Source of the DNA: Gallionella sp.
Lineage (GTDB): Bacteria; Pseudomonadota; Gammaproteobacteria; Burkholderiales; Gallionellaceae
DNA: 64,000 bases
Assembly: GCA_023259035.1 (NCBI GenBank)
Contig: JAHFRA010000012.1
Coordinates: 1-64,000, forward strand
Direction: 5' to 3'
Below are positions 1 to 8,585 of this stretch, one piece after another. The translations under genes and the position numbers were made by a program. Numbering within the stretch: position 1 is the stretch's first letter; the number at the start of each line of letters is the position of its first letter. The notes beneath the pieces are model-generated. The model searched no databases, had not been told where the DNA came from, and saw only the letters and a program-made list of their open reading frames with translations.

Positions 1-7
1 CGCGCCG

Positions 8-60
8 CCTTGTTTGGGAATCGGCTCCGGGCTACGCCCTACACCGCTTCCCAAACAAGG
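8..60. repeat. 13-bp perfect inverted repeat at left edge
   Basis: CCTTGTTTGGGAA at 8-20 is exactly mirrored by TTCCCAAACAAGG at 48-60, with a 27-nt loop that itself contains GGGCTACGCCC. It could form a strong hairpin, either a transcription terminator for something left of the window or part of a mobile-element end. No T-tract follows it on plus, so a terminator role is unproven. Confidence 0.6.
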
Positions 61-68
61 CAGAAAAA

Positions 69-104
69 GCGGACAATTCATGTGCTACAGAACCGGACAA
101 TTCT
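69..104. repeat. Tandem CGGACAATTC repeats, possible insertion-sequence end
   Basis: The 10-mer CGGACAATTC occurs at 70-79 and again at 94-103, 24 nt apart. Short repeats of this kind near GGACAATT are typical of the ends of IS21-family elements, whose tips carry several copies of a transposase-binding site. No istA or istB gene is inside the window, so this would be the inner or outer tip of an element lying to the left. The assignment is from pattern memory and is weak. Confidence 0.3.
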
Positions 105-418
105 AAAAACCCGCGACACTCACAAAAGTTGCACTTCAGAGTTGAATCCGCCACGTAATAGAACTCTGATCCCGGCAAGAACCAATAACGACACTACAGC
201 GGTAAAAATAATTTGCACGATGAAAGCCGTGTAGTGTGCTTTTACAAGAATCCTGCTCTCCAGCAACCATGTTCCCTCAATGCCATAAGACTTTTTCCTA
301 CAAAATAATTATCCATTCTCTGATTTTTTCTACACATTTTCTCGCGCACAATGCAATCGTCGAACAAGACAAAACATTGAACACTTGGAGACTAACATAA
401 CCGCAAGGAGCGTCGGAT

Positions 419-559
419 ATGAGCGAAAAATTCAGATTTGAAGGGCATGTATATTATTCCTCCCCAGAGCGTTTTTTTAGAGATGCTATCGAGATATCAC
501 GGGGAGAGTTCTACAAAACCCTTTTTCGACGGTTAAAACAATTGAAGGTACTTGCCTAA
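419..559 (+). CDS. Small hypothetical protein, 46 aa
   Basis: A 46-codon frame starts at an ATG preceded by AAGGAG with 7-8 nt spacing, a near-perfect ribosome binding site. The product is basic and polar (MSEKFRFEGHVYY at the start), with no signal peptide or membrane segment, and ends in a cluster of Arg, Lys and Leu. I do not recognise the family. It stands alone upstream of two other tiny genes on the same strand and is AT-richer than the genes to its right. The ribosome binding site is the main support; there is no homology evidence. Confidence 0.5.
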   Translation: MSEKFRFEGHVYYSSPERFFRDAIEISRGEFYKTLFRRLKQLKVLA

Positions 560-667
560 ATATTTTTACAGGATAAACGAGACATTCAATCGCACAAGGT
601 AACCGCCTAAGGCTTTGTCGTTTATTGCCGATATCCACTGCAAGCACTAGATGCAAGGAGAGCTAAC

Positions 668-814
668 ATGAACCAACATGACTTTGCTGTTTGGTACTAC
701 ACAGTTGGCGCAAGTGCAGCTGTTTCTGCCGCCATGTTTTATGGTTTAACCCGCGCTCAAGTAGACTTGTGGTTGCGATCAGCCCGCGCCGAGATGCCCA
801 AGTATTGGACATGA
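668..814 (+). CDS. Small membrane protein, 48 aa
   Basis: The ATG follows AAGGAGAGCTAAC, a strong ribosome binding site. The 48-residue product has an Ala/Val/Tyr-rich hydrophobic stretch at about residues 7-27, compatible with one membrane helix, then an amphipathic RAQVDLWLRSAR segment and an aromatic C-terminus (KYWT). The stop overlaps the first possible start of the next frame as ATGA, the usual sign of translational coupling. The family is not recognised. It looks like a small subunit or accessory peptide of a membrane complex, but that is inference. Confidence 0.5.
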   Translation: MNQHDFAVWYYTVGASAAVSAAMFYGLTRAQVDLWLRSARAEMPKYWT

Positions 815-984
815 AGCAAATGCAGCCCGCAAGGATAATGGGGGATCAAATGAAATATTTGTTTGCCTTCTTGATCGTTTCAACAGCACAAGTCCTGTTC
901 ATTATTGTGATCGTGCTTGGTGCACTGTACTTTGGCATGGAGAACCTGCTGAATCGGATGAAGAAGGAAAAAATATCCGACTAA
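811..984 (+). CDS. Small single-pass membrane protein, 57 aa or 44 aa
   Basis: This frame begins inside the stop of the preceding gene (ATGA overlap). A second ATG at 850, preceded by GGGGGATCAA, would give 44 residues. From that Met the protein has a long hydrophobic helix (LFAFLIVSTAQVLFIIVIV) followed by a charged cytoplasmic tail (NRMKKEKISD). The overlap and shared small, membrane character suggest that the two peptides are made together, perhaps as a two-part membrane micro-complex. No family is recognised, and which start is used is uncertain. Confidence 0.5.
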   Translation: MKQMQPARIMGDQMKYLFAFLIVSTAQVLFIIVIVLGALYFGMENLLNRMKKEKISD

Positions 985-1185
985 ATTCAAAACCCACTAT
1001 GTTGCAAGAATGCACAGAAGCTCAGTAGCACCATCGACACAAGCCGGAGATTGGCAAATGGCTGGCTTCGATCCATATGTTTGAGGCTCACTCGGCGCCT
1101 TTGGATTCCATTTCTGCTTTTCAAGACTTTGAGATAAAGCTGTGGCCACGCGGGAATAACGGGCATTTAACAGCGCCTGTCAAAA

Positions 1186-2244
1186 TCATTTCAGTTTTAT
1201 TTCAGTCCATATGCGCGACAGCACGCGGCGCTGGTGGCGGTTCAGATCGCGCAGCATTTCCAGATGCATCTGATGCTGGGGGTCGGGAAAGATCGCCGGG
1301 TTCTGCGCGATTTCCGGATGGATATATTGCAGTGCGTCCCGGTTAGGGTTGCCGGAGCCGATCAGGTTGGTCAGCTCGGCGGAGTTGCTGCCATCGAGCA
1401 TGAAGTTGATAAATTGGTGCGCCAGATCGGGGCGAGGCCCGGTCTTGTGCAGCACCATGGAATCGAGCGCCAGCACGGCGCCTTCCTTTGGAATGCCGGA
1501 GGCGATGCTGAATTTTCTGCCGGCCTTTTGCGCGTCGAGGTTGGCCTGGAAAATATCGTTGGAATAACCGTGTACCAGCCAGATGTCGCCGACGGTGAGT
1601 TCCTTGATGTAGCTCGATGCGTTGAACGCCGCCCAATAGGGCTTGGCGCGGATGATCAGGTCGCGCGCCTGTTTCCAGTGCAATTCATCGGTGTCGTTGG
1701 CCGAATAGCCGAGGTATTTCAGTGCCGCCGCCATCAGCTCGCGTTGCGAATCGAGCACGGTGATGCGGCCCTTCACTTTCTCCAGATATTTCGGCTCGAA
1801 GATCACCGCCCAGGTGTCGGTGGGCAACCCCTGTTCGCGCATTTTCTCGGCGTTGTAGCCGAGCAGCGAGAGGGTGTAGGCATAGGGTACGGAAAACCGG
1901 TTGCCGGGATCGAAGGCGGTGTTGAGATAGGCGGGATTGATATTTCTTAAATTGGGCAGCCTGGATTTATCGAGCGGGCGCAACGCTTTTTGCCGGATCA
2001 GCGATTCCATCGCGTTGCCGGTCGGCACGATGATGTCGTAGCCGCTCGCGCCCGCTGCGAGCTTGGCCAGCATCTCCTCGTTGTCGGAGTAATAGTCCTG
2101 CATCACGCGGCACGCACACTGCTTTTCGAAGCGCGCAACCGTTTCGTCCGAGATGTAGTTGTTCCAGTTGTAGAGGTACAGTACGTTTTCGGCCCGAGCA
2201 TTTCCAATCAGCAGCATTATGCATAAGAGCAAGCTGCGCATCAT
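1186..2244 (-). CDS. potD: Spermidine/putrescine-binding periplasmic protein (PotD/PotF family)
   Basis: This is the extracytoplasmic receptor of a polyamine ABC transporter. The 352-residue protein opens with a signal peptide (MMRSLLLCIMLLIGNARA) followed by the family hallmark VLYLYNWNNYIS. It retains YDIIVPTGN and an ALDSMVL segment that corresponds to the amine-contacting Asp region of PotD. Length matches the family (about 350). It is the last gene of a four-gene minus-strand operon and overlaps the permease upstream by 4 nt (ATGA). Polyamine binding is inferred from family and operon; putrescine versus spermidine preference cannot be read. Confidence 0.93.
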   Translation of the reverse strand: MMRSLLLCIMLLIGNARAENVLYLYNWNNYISDETVARFEKQCACRVMQDYYSDNEEMLAKLAAGASGYDIIVPTGNAMESLIRQKALRPLDKSRLPNLRNINPAYLNTAFDPGNRFSVPYAYTLSLLGYNAEKMREQGLPTDTWAVIFEPKYLEKVKGRITVLDSQRELMAAALKYLGYSANDTDELHWKQARDLIIRAKPYWAAFNASSYIKELTVGDIWLVHGYSNDIFQANLDAQKAGRKFSIASGIPKEGAVLALDSMVLHKTGPRPDLAHQFINFMLDGSNSAELTNLIGSGNPNRDALQYIHPEIAQNPAIFPDPQHQMHLEMLRDLNRHQRRVLSRIWTEIKLK

Positions 2245-3017
2245 GCTCTCCAGCGCAGCACATTCGGCGCAATCCGCGAAACCAGCACGATCATGGTCAG
2301 CGTGAGCAGCATCAGCAGCGTGGATACCGCATTCACTTCGGGCGTGACGGCAATCTTTATCATCGAATAAATGCGCAGCGGCAGCGTGCTCACGCCGACC
2401 CCGGCGGTGAAGAAGGTGATGACAAAGTCATCCAGCGACAGGGTGAATGCCATCAATCCACCGGCAATCACGCTGGGCAGGATCAGCGGGAAAGTGATAT
2501 GGCGGAATGTTTCCCAAGGCGAGGCGCCGCAGTCGCGCGCCGCCTCGAACAGGCTCTCGTCCAGGCCGGCCAGGCTGGTGCGCACGACGATGGCGACGAA
2601 GCCAATGGAGAAGGTAATGTGCGCGAGAACGATGGAAAGCATACCCAGCGTGAGGTTGAGCACCTGAATGAAAAACAGCAGCAGCGACACGCCGAGCAGA
2701 ATTTCCGGCATCGCTACCGGCGTCATCACCATGAAGGTCAGCACTCTCATTTTGTAGCGGTACATGGCGATGCCCGCCATGGTGCCGATGAGGGTGGCGA
2801 TGAGGCTGGATGCCAGGGCGATCAGGAGCGAATTGCCCGCCGCCGCAAGCATGTCCTTATCGTGCAGCAACACGTTGTACCAGTGCCAGGTGAAACCTAC
2901 CCATTCGGCATTAAGGCGTGAATCGTTGAAGGAATAGATGATGACGATGAGCAGTGGCAGGTAAAGAAAGGCATACGCCGCGAGTGCGGCCACCCACAGC
3001 CAAAACCCTCTACGCAT
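2241..3017 (-). CDS. potC: Polyamine ABC transporter permease, PotC/PotI type
   Basis: An inner-membrane permease of about 258 residues with roughly six hydrophobic helices. The EAA loop that docks on the ATPase is visible as EAARDCGASPWETFRHITFPLILP. I place the start at the ATG at 3017, giving MRRGFWLWVAALAAY; the longer upstream frame lies inside the preceding permease gene. The ATG overlaps the stop of that permease by 8 nt, so the two are translated together. The N-terminus with YSFNDSRL and the length match PotC/PotI. Confidence 0.93.
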   Translation of the reverse strand: MRRGFWLWVAALAAYAFLYLPLLIVIIYSFNDSRLNAEWVGFTWHWYNVLLHDKDMLAAAGNSLLIALASSLIATLIGTMAGIAMYRYKMRVLTFMVMTPVAMPEILLGVSLLLFFIQVLNLTLGMLSIVLAHITFSIGFVAIVVRTSLAGLDESLFEAARDCGASPWETFRHITFPLILPSVIAGGLMAFTLSLDDFVITFFTAGVGVSTLPLRIYSMIKIAVTPEVNAVSTLLMLLTLTMIVLVSRIAPNVLRWRA

Positions 3018-4062
3018 GACGCCTCCCCATGCCGCCGAGCCTTGCGGCAAGCCACACACAGGCCAGCACCGTGATGGTGAGCATGATCGACAGCGTGGAA
3101 CCGAACGGCCAGTCGCGTGTGCCGAGAAACTGTTCCTTGATCAGGTTGCCGATCAGCATGTCGCCGGTGCCGCCGAGAATGTCGGGAATGGCAAACATGC
3201 CCAGCACCGGAATGAACACCAGGGTAGCGCCGGAAAAAATGCCTGGCAGAGACAGCGGAAAAGTCACGCGCCAGAAGCGCTGCCATGCATTTGCGCCAAG
3301 ATCCCGCGCCGCATCGAGCAGCACCGGATCGTGCTTTTCCAGGTTGGTGTACAGCGGCAGCACCATGAACGGCAGGTGCACATACACCAGCGCGACCAGC
3401 ACGGCAAAAGGCGAAAAGAGCAGATGCACCGGCGCCATGCCTAACGTGCCGAGCAGGCCGTTTACCAGCAGGCTGGGCACCGCCTGCGGCCCGAGCAAAA
3501 TCATCCATGCATAAATGCGGATCAGGAAATTGCTGGCAAATGGCAGGATGACCAACAGCACCATAGGGTCGCGGCTTTTCTTCGGGCTGCGCGCAATCAG
3601 CAGCGCCAGCGGATAGGCCATGACCAGGCAGGTCAGGGTAGCGGCGAGCGCAACCAGAAAAGACTTGGCGAAAATTTCCGCGTAAATGAGGTCGCTGAAA
3701 AAGAAACCATAGGTCTCCAGCGTGAGTCCGTGCAAGGCGTTGGGGTCAACGGAGATGACCGGCGCCAGCCCGCCGAATTCGCCGGGGTAACGGAATGAGG
3801 CGAGCACCATGATGAGGCCGGGTGCGACGAAAAACAGCAGCAGAAATATAAATGGCGGGCCGCTCACCAGCCACTTCACAGGCAGTCGAAAAACTGCTGC
3901 GCTTGCCGATCCGGCGTTGGCAACCGGCTCAGAATGCTCATTTCCTAAATGTAAATTCCGCTTCTCCGCCGCTTGCCGCCTTGCCCTGGCTGCGCTCGCG
4001 ACATTTTTCAACCACCTGCTGAGACGAGCAGCGGGCGATAACCGGGTAGGATTTTCACTCAT
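3010..4062 (-). CDS. potB: Polyamine ABC transporter permease, PotB/PotH type
   Basis: The partner permease of 350 residues, with an N-terminal cytoplasmic extension of about 60 polar residues before the first membrane helix (WLVSGPPFIFLLLFFVAPG). The EAA loop DAARDLGANAWQRFWRVTFPLS marks the ATPase contact. The ATG at 4062 has GGGAG 8 nt upstream and overlaps the potA stop by 8 nt, so I prefer it to the upstream ATG at 4083. The charged N-terminal extension is longer than in Escherichia coli PotB and closer to PotH. Confidence 0.93.
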   Translation of the reverse strand: MSENPTRLSPAARLSRWLKNVASAARARRQAAEKRNLHLGNEHSEPVANAGSASAAVFRLPVKWLVSGPPFIFLLLFFVAPGLIMVLASFRYPGEFGGLAPVISVDPNALHGLTLETYGFFFSDLIYAEIFAKSFLVALAATLTCLVMAYPLALLIARSPKKSRDPMVLLVILPFASNFLIRIYAWMILLGPQAVPSLLVNGLLGTLGMAPVHLLFSPFAVLVALVYVHLPFMVLPLYTNLEKHDPVLLDAARDLGANAWQRFWRVTFPLSLPGIFSGATLVFIPVLGMFAIPDILGGTGDMLIGNLIKEQFLGTRDWPFGSTLSIMLTITVLACVWLAARLGGMGRRHA

Positions 4063-5155
4063 GCAAAAACACTCCCGCATCATGGCGCCAGCCGACCTTG
4101 ACCGTATCGCCCACCTTGAACAACTCGGCGCGCCCCGGTGCTGAATTGGGCAGTAGCGCCTCGATCATCGCGCCGTTGGCGAGTAGAACTTTATAGGTGG
4201 TGACGTCGCCGCAATACAGGAGATTGCGCACTTCGCCCGGAAAGTGATTTTTCAGTTCCGCCACTTCACCGCGGATGCCGATGCGCACCTGTTCCGGACG
4301 GATGGCGAACACGCCCCCGACACCGGAAGTCAGCCCATCCACCGCGACCCCGGCAACCGGCGGCGCGGTGATTTCACCCAGCCCGTGAATATTAAGGCGG
4401 GTGTGTCCATGCGCCGCTTCGAGCACTTGCGCATCCAGCATGTTGATGTGGCCGATGAAATCGGCGACAAAACGGCTCTTTGGAAAACCGTAAAGTTTCG
4501 ATGGCTCATCCACCTGTTCCACCCGCCCACGGTTCATCACTGCGATGTGGTGCGACAAGGCCAGTGCCTCGTCCTGCGCATGGGTGACAAACACGAAAGT
4601 GATGCCCACATCGCGTTGCAGGTTGATCAGTTCGATCTGCATTTCCTCGCGCAGCTTGGCATCCAGCGCGGCCAGCGGTTCATCCAGCAACAGCAGGCGA
4701 GGGCGGCTGATGAGCGCGCGCCCCAGCGCCACGCGCTGTTGCTGCCCCCCGGACAATTCGCGCGGATAATGGTCTGCCTTGTCGGCGAGGCGCATGTGTT
4801 TCAGCGTCTCTTGCGTGCGCTGGCGGATTTCGTTTTGCGGGAGACGCGCCATCACAAGAGGGAAGGCGATATTCTGCGCCACGGTCATATGCGGGAACAG
4901 CGCGTAGCTCTGGAACACGGTGCGCACCGGACGCTGTTCCGGCGGCGTGTCGGCGAGGTCTTTGCCGTCGAGCAGAATCTGCCCGGCATCGGGCAAATCG
5001 AAACCCGCGATCATGCGCAGGATGGTGGTCTTGCCGCAGCCGGACGGGCCGAGCAGGGTAAAAAACTCGCCCGCTTCGATATTCAGGCTGATGTTGTCCA
5101 CTGCGACAAAATCACCGAAACGGCGCGTGACATTCCTGATTTCGAGTTGAGCCAT
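4055..5155 (-). CDS. potA: Polyamine ABC transporter ATP-binding protein
   Basis: The cytoplasmic ATPase that powers uptake. It has Walker A GPSGCGKTT, signature LSGGQQQRVALGRAL, Walker B LLLLDEPLAALD, the switch His in FVTHAQDEA, and a C-terminal TOBE-type regulatory region (FAIRPEQVRIG). I choose the ATG at 5155 (MAQLEIRNVTRRFG); an upstream GTG at 5182 is possible but has no better ribosome binding site. It heads the operon potA-potB-potC-potD, in the same order as the classical potABCD operon, with all junctions overlapping. No clear regulatory site was found upstream. Confidence 0.95.
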   Translation of the reverse strand: MAQLEIRNVTRRFGDFVAVDNISLNIEAGEFFTLLGPSGCGKTTILRMIAGFDLPDAGQILLDGKDLADTPPEQRPVRTVFQSYALFPHMTVAQNIAFPLVMARLPQNEIRQRTQETLKHMRLADKADHYPRELSGGQQQRVALGRALISRPRLLLLDEPLAALDAKLREEMQIELINLQRDVGITFVFVTHAQDEALALSHHIAVMNRGRVEQVDEPSKLYGFPKSRFVADFIGHINMLDAQVLEAAHGHTRLNIHGLGEITAPPVAGVAVDGLTSGVGGVFAIRPEQVRIGIRGEVAELKNHFPGEVRNLLYCGDVTTYKVLLANGAMIEALLPNSAPGRAELFKVGDTVKVGWRHDAGVFLHE

Positions 5156-5322
5156 GTTCGAACTACCCGCAACAGCCTGCACAGGTATTACTGTAACCGA
5201 TATTGCCCTGCAAGATTGGGGAATGGCGCCTGGAATCAGTGAAGCAAACAGTCAGCTCCGGATAAAATGCTGAAGCAGTCATGCAACGCCACCCACTCCC
5301 GTGAATAGCTCACCAAAATTCA

Positions 5323-7710
5323 TTATGCGAATCCCCTCAAGGCGGCACAAGCCATGCCGTAAATCAGAATAGCCAGCAGGATCACCGCGGCGAAACCCAG
5401 ATGGATAGCCAGCAGTGTGGCGAGGACGGCACCCACCACCGAAGCGAAACCGTTGAGCGCCCATGCCCAGGGAACAGCTTCCTCTGACGCGCCTGCCAGC
5501 CGCATCAGACCTGTGGAAAATGGTACTCCCATGCATATCGCCAACGGCGCAATCAGCGCCACGGAAATAATTATTTTTTCTGCATCGGGCAAATGGATCA
5601 GCGCCCGAAACAGGCTGGGCAGAATGGCGAGATAGAGCAACGCCAAGGCGCCCATCGCGATCACCGCCAAGGCGACTTTGTTCTCCGCCTGCCAGCGCCC
5701 GGCCATCCAGCTTCCTGCGGCGGCGAACACCAGGAATGCGCACAGCACGACCGCAACGGCGTACAGAGGGTGTGCAAGAAACAGCACGAATTTCTGGATA
5801 AAAGCGATTTCCATAAACATGAAGGCCAAGCCGATGGCGAGAAAATACAGCGCCACCGGCGCGCTGGGCAATGTGCGCCGACAGCGCGACAGCGCCAGCG
5901 GTGCGAGGATCAGCAGAATGCTTGCCGCAATCGCCTGCACCAGGGTTGCCACCAGCAACGGGTAACTCCAGTCGAGCAACGGCATGCCGCCCTGTTCGCG
6001 CAGCGCGAATAGTTCCGCGGCTGAATTCCATTTGAAGAAGCGGAAAAAATGTGGCCGGTCATCGGTCGCCGGTTCGATATAGAATTTGTACTGGTCTATA
6101 AAACCTTGCCGCTGCGGACTCAGCAGCGCAACAGCTCCCTCGAAAAAGTAAGGCTGCAACAGAATGTTGTAACGGTTCGCCTCCTCGGCGCGCATCCCCG
6201 GAAAATAAGCCGGATCGAAAGAACGCGCGCGGCAAAACTCCTTGATCGACGCGACTTCCCGCACGTCAAAATCGCTATTCTTCACCAGCAGCGTGACGGT
6301 CTTCCAGCCCCGTATCATTACCAGCCGTGCGGCAGGGTTGACCACGCCATCCCGCTCCAGCGCAGTCACCGCCGTGGCAAACAATTTCAGCGCATCGCGC
6401 GGCGGCAGCGTGAGCCAGCGGGTGACGGCCAGCATGCCGCCCGGCGCGAGGCGGTTCAGGTAGGCCTGAAGCGCCTCCACCGTATACAGATAATTTTCGC
6501 TCAGGCCATACAGACCCGCCGAAGCGGTGCCAAATGAATCCAGCAGCGCCACCTGGACCAGGTCATAGCGCTCGTGGCTGGTATTGACGAAACCGCGCGC
6601 CTCCGCCTCATACACGCGCACGTTTGGCAGGGCGTAAAGGTTACCGGCATAGCCACTAAAACGCTGGCTGACCAGATTGGCAATGTTGTGATCTAGTTCC
6701 ACCGCATCGACCGCGACGCTGCCGTGGTATAGCGCCTGCAACACATCGCTGCCCGCACCGGCACCCAATACCAGCACATGGGGCCGTTCGAGCAGATGAT
6801 AGGGTAGCGCCGAAGTGAGCTGGTCGAGATAAGCCAGCTGCGTGAGATCGCCATCGAATCTTGTCAGCGCCGACGGCCCGTCACCATCCACGAACACGCC
6901 CAACTGGGGCGGCGGCTCGCTCGTGGCGTTAAGGCTCATCCCCGGTGCATGGCGCAATGGCACGCGGGTATTCTCTACTACCGTGATCTGCCCCAATGGG
7001 CTGCTGCGTTCCTCGACCGCCCGCGCCCCGGCAATGTTCATGGCCTGGCTCAAATCCTTGTAAGCGGATGGATGCGCCCGTATGCCGGGTAGCAAGACTG
7101 CCGCCAGCACAGCCAGCCCGATGAATAATTCCATCAGCCATTTCGGCCGCATCTTCAGTTCAGCGACGGCGGCCGCAGTAGCCAGCAAGGCCAATGCTGT
7201 AAGGGCAGTTAGTGCCTGTGGCGGTTGGATGAAAAACAGCACGCCGATGACGCCCAGGCTGCCCACTCCCGCTCCGAAAATGTCGCAGGCATAGATACGC
7301 GATGCCTGCTTGCCGAAATGCGACATGACGAGGCCGATACCCAGCCCGCCGCAAAAGAACGGCAACATCATCAGCAGATATACGGCGAGCAGTTTGGCAA
7401 GCTGGGTCTTGTCCCACAGCAGTTCGAGCGGGTTGAAGGGAATCTGTTGCGCTAACAGGAACGCCGCTGGCATCAGCAAAGCCAATGCCGTTGCGGCCAT
7501 GACGTACACCACGCCGAAGTGCGCGGCGACTTTTTCTTTCAGCAGGGTCAGCAGCGTGCCGCTCGCCCCGTAGCCCAACATCGCCGCGCTGATAATCATG
7601 TAGGCGAAGTGATGCCACAACACGATGCTGAACAGGCGCGTCAGCAGCACCTCGTACGCCAGCACGCAGGCAGCGAGCAGCCCGATGGCAATGAGCGGCG
7701 GGCGGTTCAC
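5323..7710 (-). CDS. Spermidine-synthase-like multi-pass membrane protein
   Basis: A protein of about 795-804 residues with N-terminal membrane helices (from VLAYEVLLTRLFSIVLWHHFAY), a central Rossmann methyltransferase-like domain (VLVLGAGAGSDVLQALYHG, then AVELD), and C-terminal helices ending near IYGMACAALRGFA. The central fold is that of aminopropyltransferases, but the catalytic loop reads ALLDSFGTASAGLYG instead of the canonical D-x-x-D-P motif. A true aminopropyltransfer reaction is therefore doubtful. The start is either the GTG at 7710, directly after the pcm stop, or a TTG at 7737 that overlaps pcm. It lies between the polyamine transporter and pcm on the same strand. Confidence 0.8.
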   Translation of the reverse strand: MNRPPLIAIGLLAACVLAYEVLLTRLFSIVLWHHFAYMIISAAMLGYGASGTLLTLLKEKVAAHFGVVYVMAATALALLMPAAFLLAQQIPFNPLELLWDKTQLAKLLAVYLLMMLPFFCGGLGIGLVMSHFGKQASRIYACDIFGAGVGSLGVIGVLFFIQPPQALTALTALALLATAAAVAELKMRPKWLMELFIGLAVLAAVLLPGIRAHPSAYKDLSQAMNIAGARAVEERSSPLGQITVVENTRVPLRHAPGMSLNATSEPPPQLGVFVDGDGPSALTRFDGDLTQLAYLDQLTSALPYHLLERPHVLVLGAGAGSDVLQALYHGSVAVDAVELDHNIANLVSQRFSGYAGNLYALPNVRVYEAEARGFVNTSHERYDLVQVALLDSFGTASAGLYGLSENYLYTVEALQAYLNRLAPGGMLAVTRWLTLPPRDALKLFATAVTALERDGVVNPAARLVMIRGWKTVTLLVKNSDFDVREVASIKEFCRARSFDPAYFPGMRAEEANRYNILLQPYFFEGAVALLSPQRQGFIDQYKFYIEPATDDRPHFFRFFKWNSAAELFALREQGGMPLLDWSYPLLVATLVQAIAASILLILAPLALSRCRRTLPSAPVALYFLAIGLAFMFMEIAFIQKFVLFLAHPLYAVAVVLCAFLVFAAAGSWMAGRWQAENKVALAVIAMGALALLYLAILPSLFRALIHLPDAEKIIISVALIAPLAICMGVPFSTGLMRLAGASEEAVPWAWALNGFASVVGAVLATLLAIHLGFAAVILLAILIYGMACAALRGFA

Positions 7711-7711
7711 G

Positions 7712-8437
7712 TTAATGACCGCCGGTAAGCGGAACAAAACGCACCGGCAATATCTGGCGGCTGGTCACCGAGCCGTCCTGCTGTTTTTCCACCAGCATCA
7801 AATACTGGGTCATGAATTGCGTGCCGAGTGGAATCACCATGCGGCCACCCGGTTTTAGCTGCTGGAGCAGAGGAGGAGGCACATGGCTTGCGGCAGCCGT
7901 CACGATGATCGCGTCGAACGGCGCGGCTTCCGGCCAACCGTAGTAACCGTCGCCCACCCGCGTTTGCACATTGCGATAACCGAGAGATTTCAGCCGCTCG
8001 CCCGCCTGTTTTCCCAGCGGCTCGATGATTTCGATGCTGTAAACCGACCCGGCTATTTCCGCCAGAATTGCCGCCTGATAGCCGGAGCCGGTGCCGATTT
8101 CAAGCACCCTGTCGCCCGCCTTGACCCGCATCAAATCGGTCATCAGCGCCACGATGAAAGGCTGCGAAATCGTCTGCCCGTAGCCGATGGGAAGGGGGCG
8201 ATTGTGATAGGCAACAGCGGTCAGCTCAGACGGCACGAAATGATGGCGCTCCACTTTTTTCATCGCCGCGATGACATCATGGCTGAACGCGGAACTGCCA
8301 CTGTATGAAGATGTGGCAGCGGTGTCGGCCAACACTTCCTCCACCATTCTGTGGCGCTCCGCATCGAACCCACCGCCCTGCGACGGAAAAGCAAAACAGA
8401 AAAAGAGGAGTGCGCCCGAAGCGAAGCGGCGTTTCAT
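7712..8437 (-). CDS. pcm: Protein-L-isoaspartate O-methyltransferase, exported form
   Basis: Repairs isoaspartyl damage in proteins using S-adenosylmethionine. The SAM site VLEIGTGSGYQAAIL, the substrate loop with PIGYGQTISQPFIVALMTDLM, and the C-terminal RFVPLTGGH are all classic Pcm. It is 241 residues rather than about 210 because of an N-terminal signal peptide (MKRRFASGALLFFCFAFPSQGG), implying action in the periplasm, where SAM supply is not obvious. It overlaps or abuts the downstream spermidine-synthase-like gene, suggesting co-transcription. Confidence 0.93.
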   Translation of the reverse strand: MKRRFASGALLFFCFAFPSQGGGFDAERHRMVEEVLADTAATSSYSGSSAFSHDVIAAMKKVERHHFVPSELTAVAYHNRPLPIGYGQTISQPFIVALMTDLMRVKAGDRVLEIGTGSGYQAAILAEIAGSVYSIEIIEPLGKQAGERLKSLGYRNVQTRVGDGYYGWPEAAPFDAIIVTAAASHVPPPLLQQLKPGGRMVIPLGTQFMTQYLMLVEKQQDGSVTSRQILPVRFVPLTGGH

Positions 8438-8585
8438 GATTTCATCATTGAGCCAGCCATCAAGAAGTGTCGCATCCGCTTTTGGTCGAATTTAAGCGAA
8501 AAATTATTTTATCTTCAACGTGAGATAATTATTGGTGTTATTAATGCGGGCGCGCATAAGGATAACAATGCCGTTATTAGTGCAG

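Noticed and set aside
5279..6031. 250-residue minus-strand frame within the spermidine-synthase-like gene
   Set aside because: Arg/Gly/Ala-rich shadow of the real frame, with no domain and no independent start signal.
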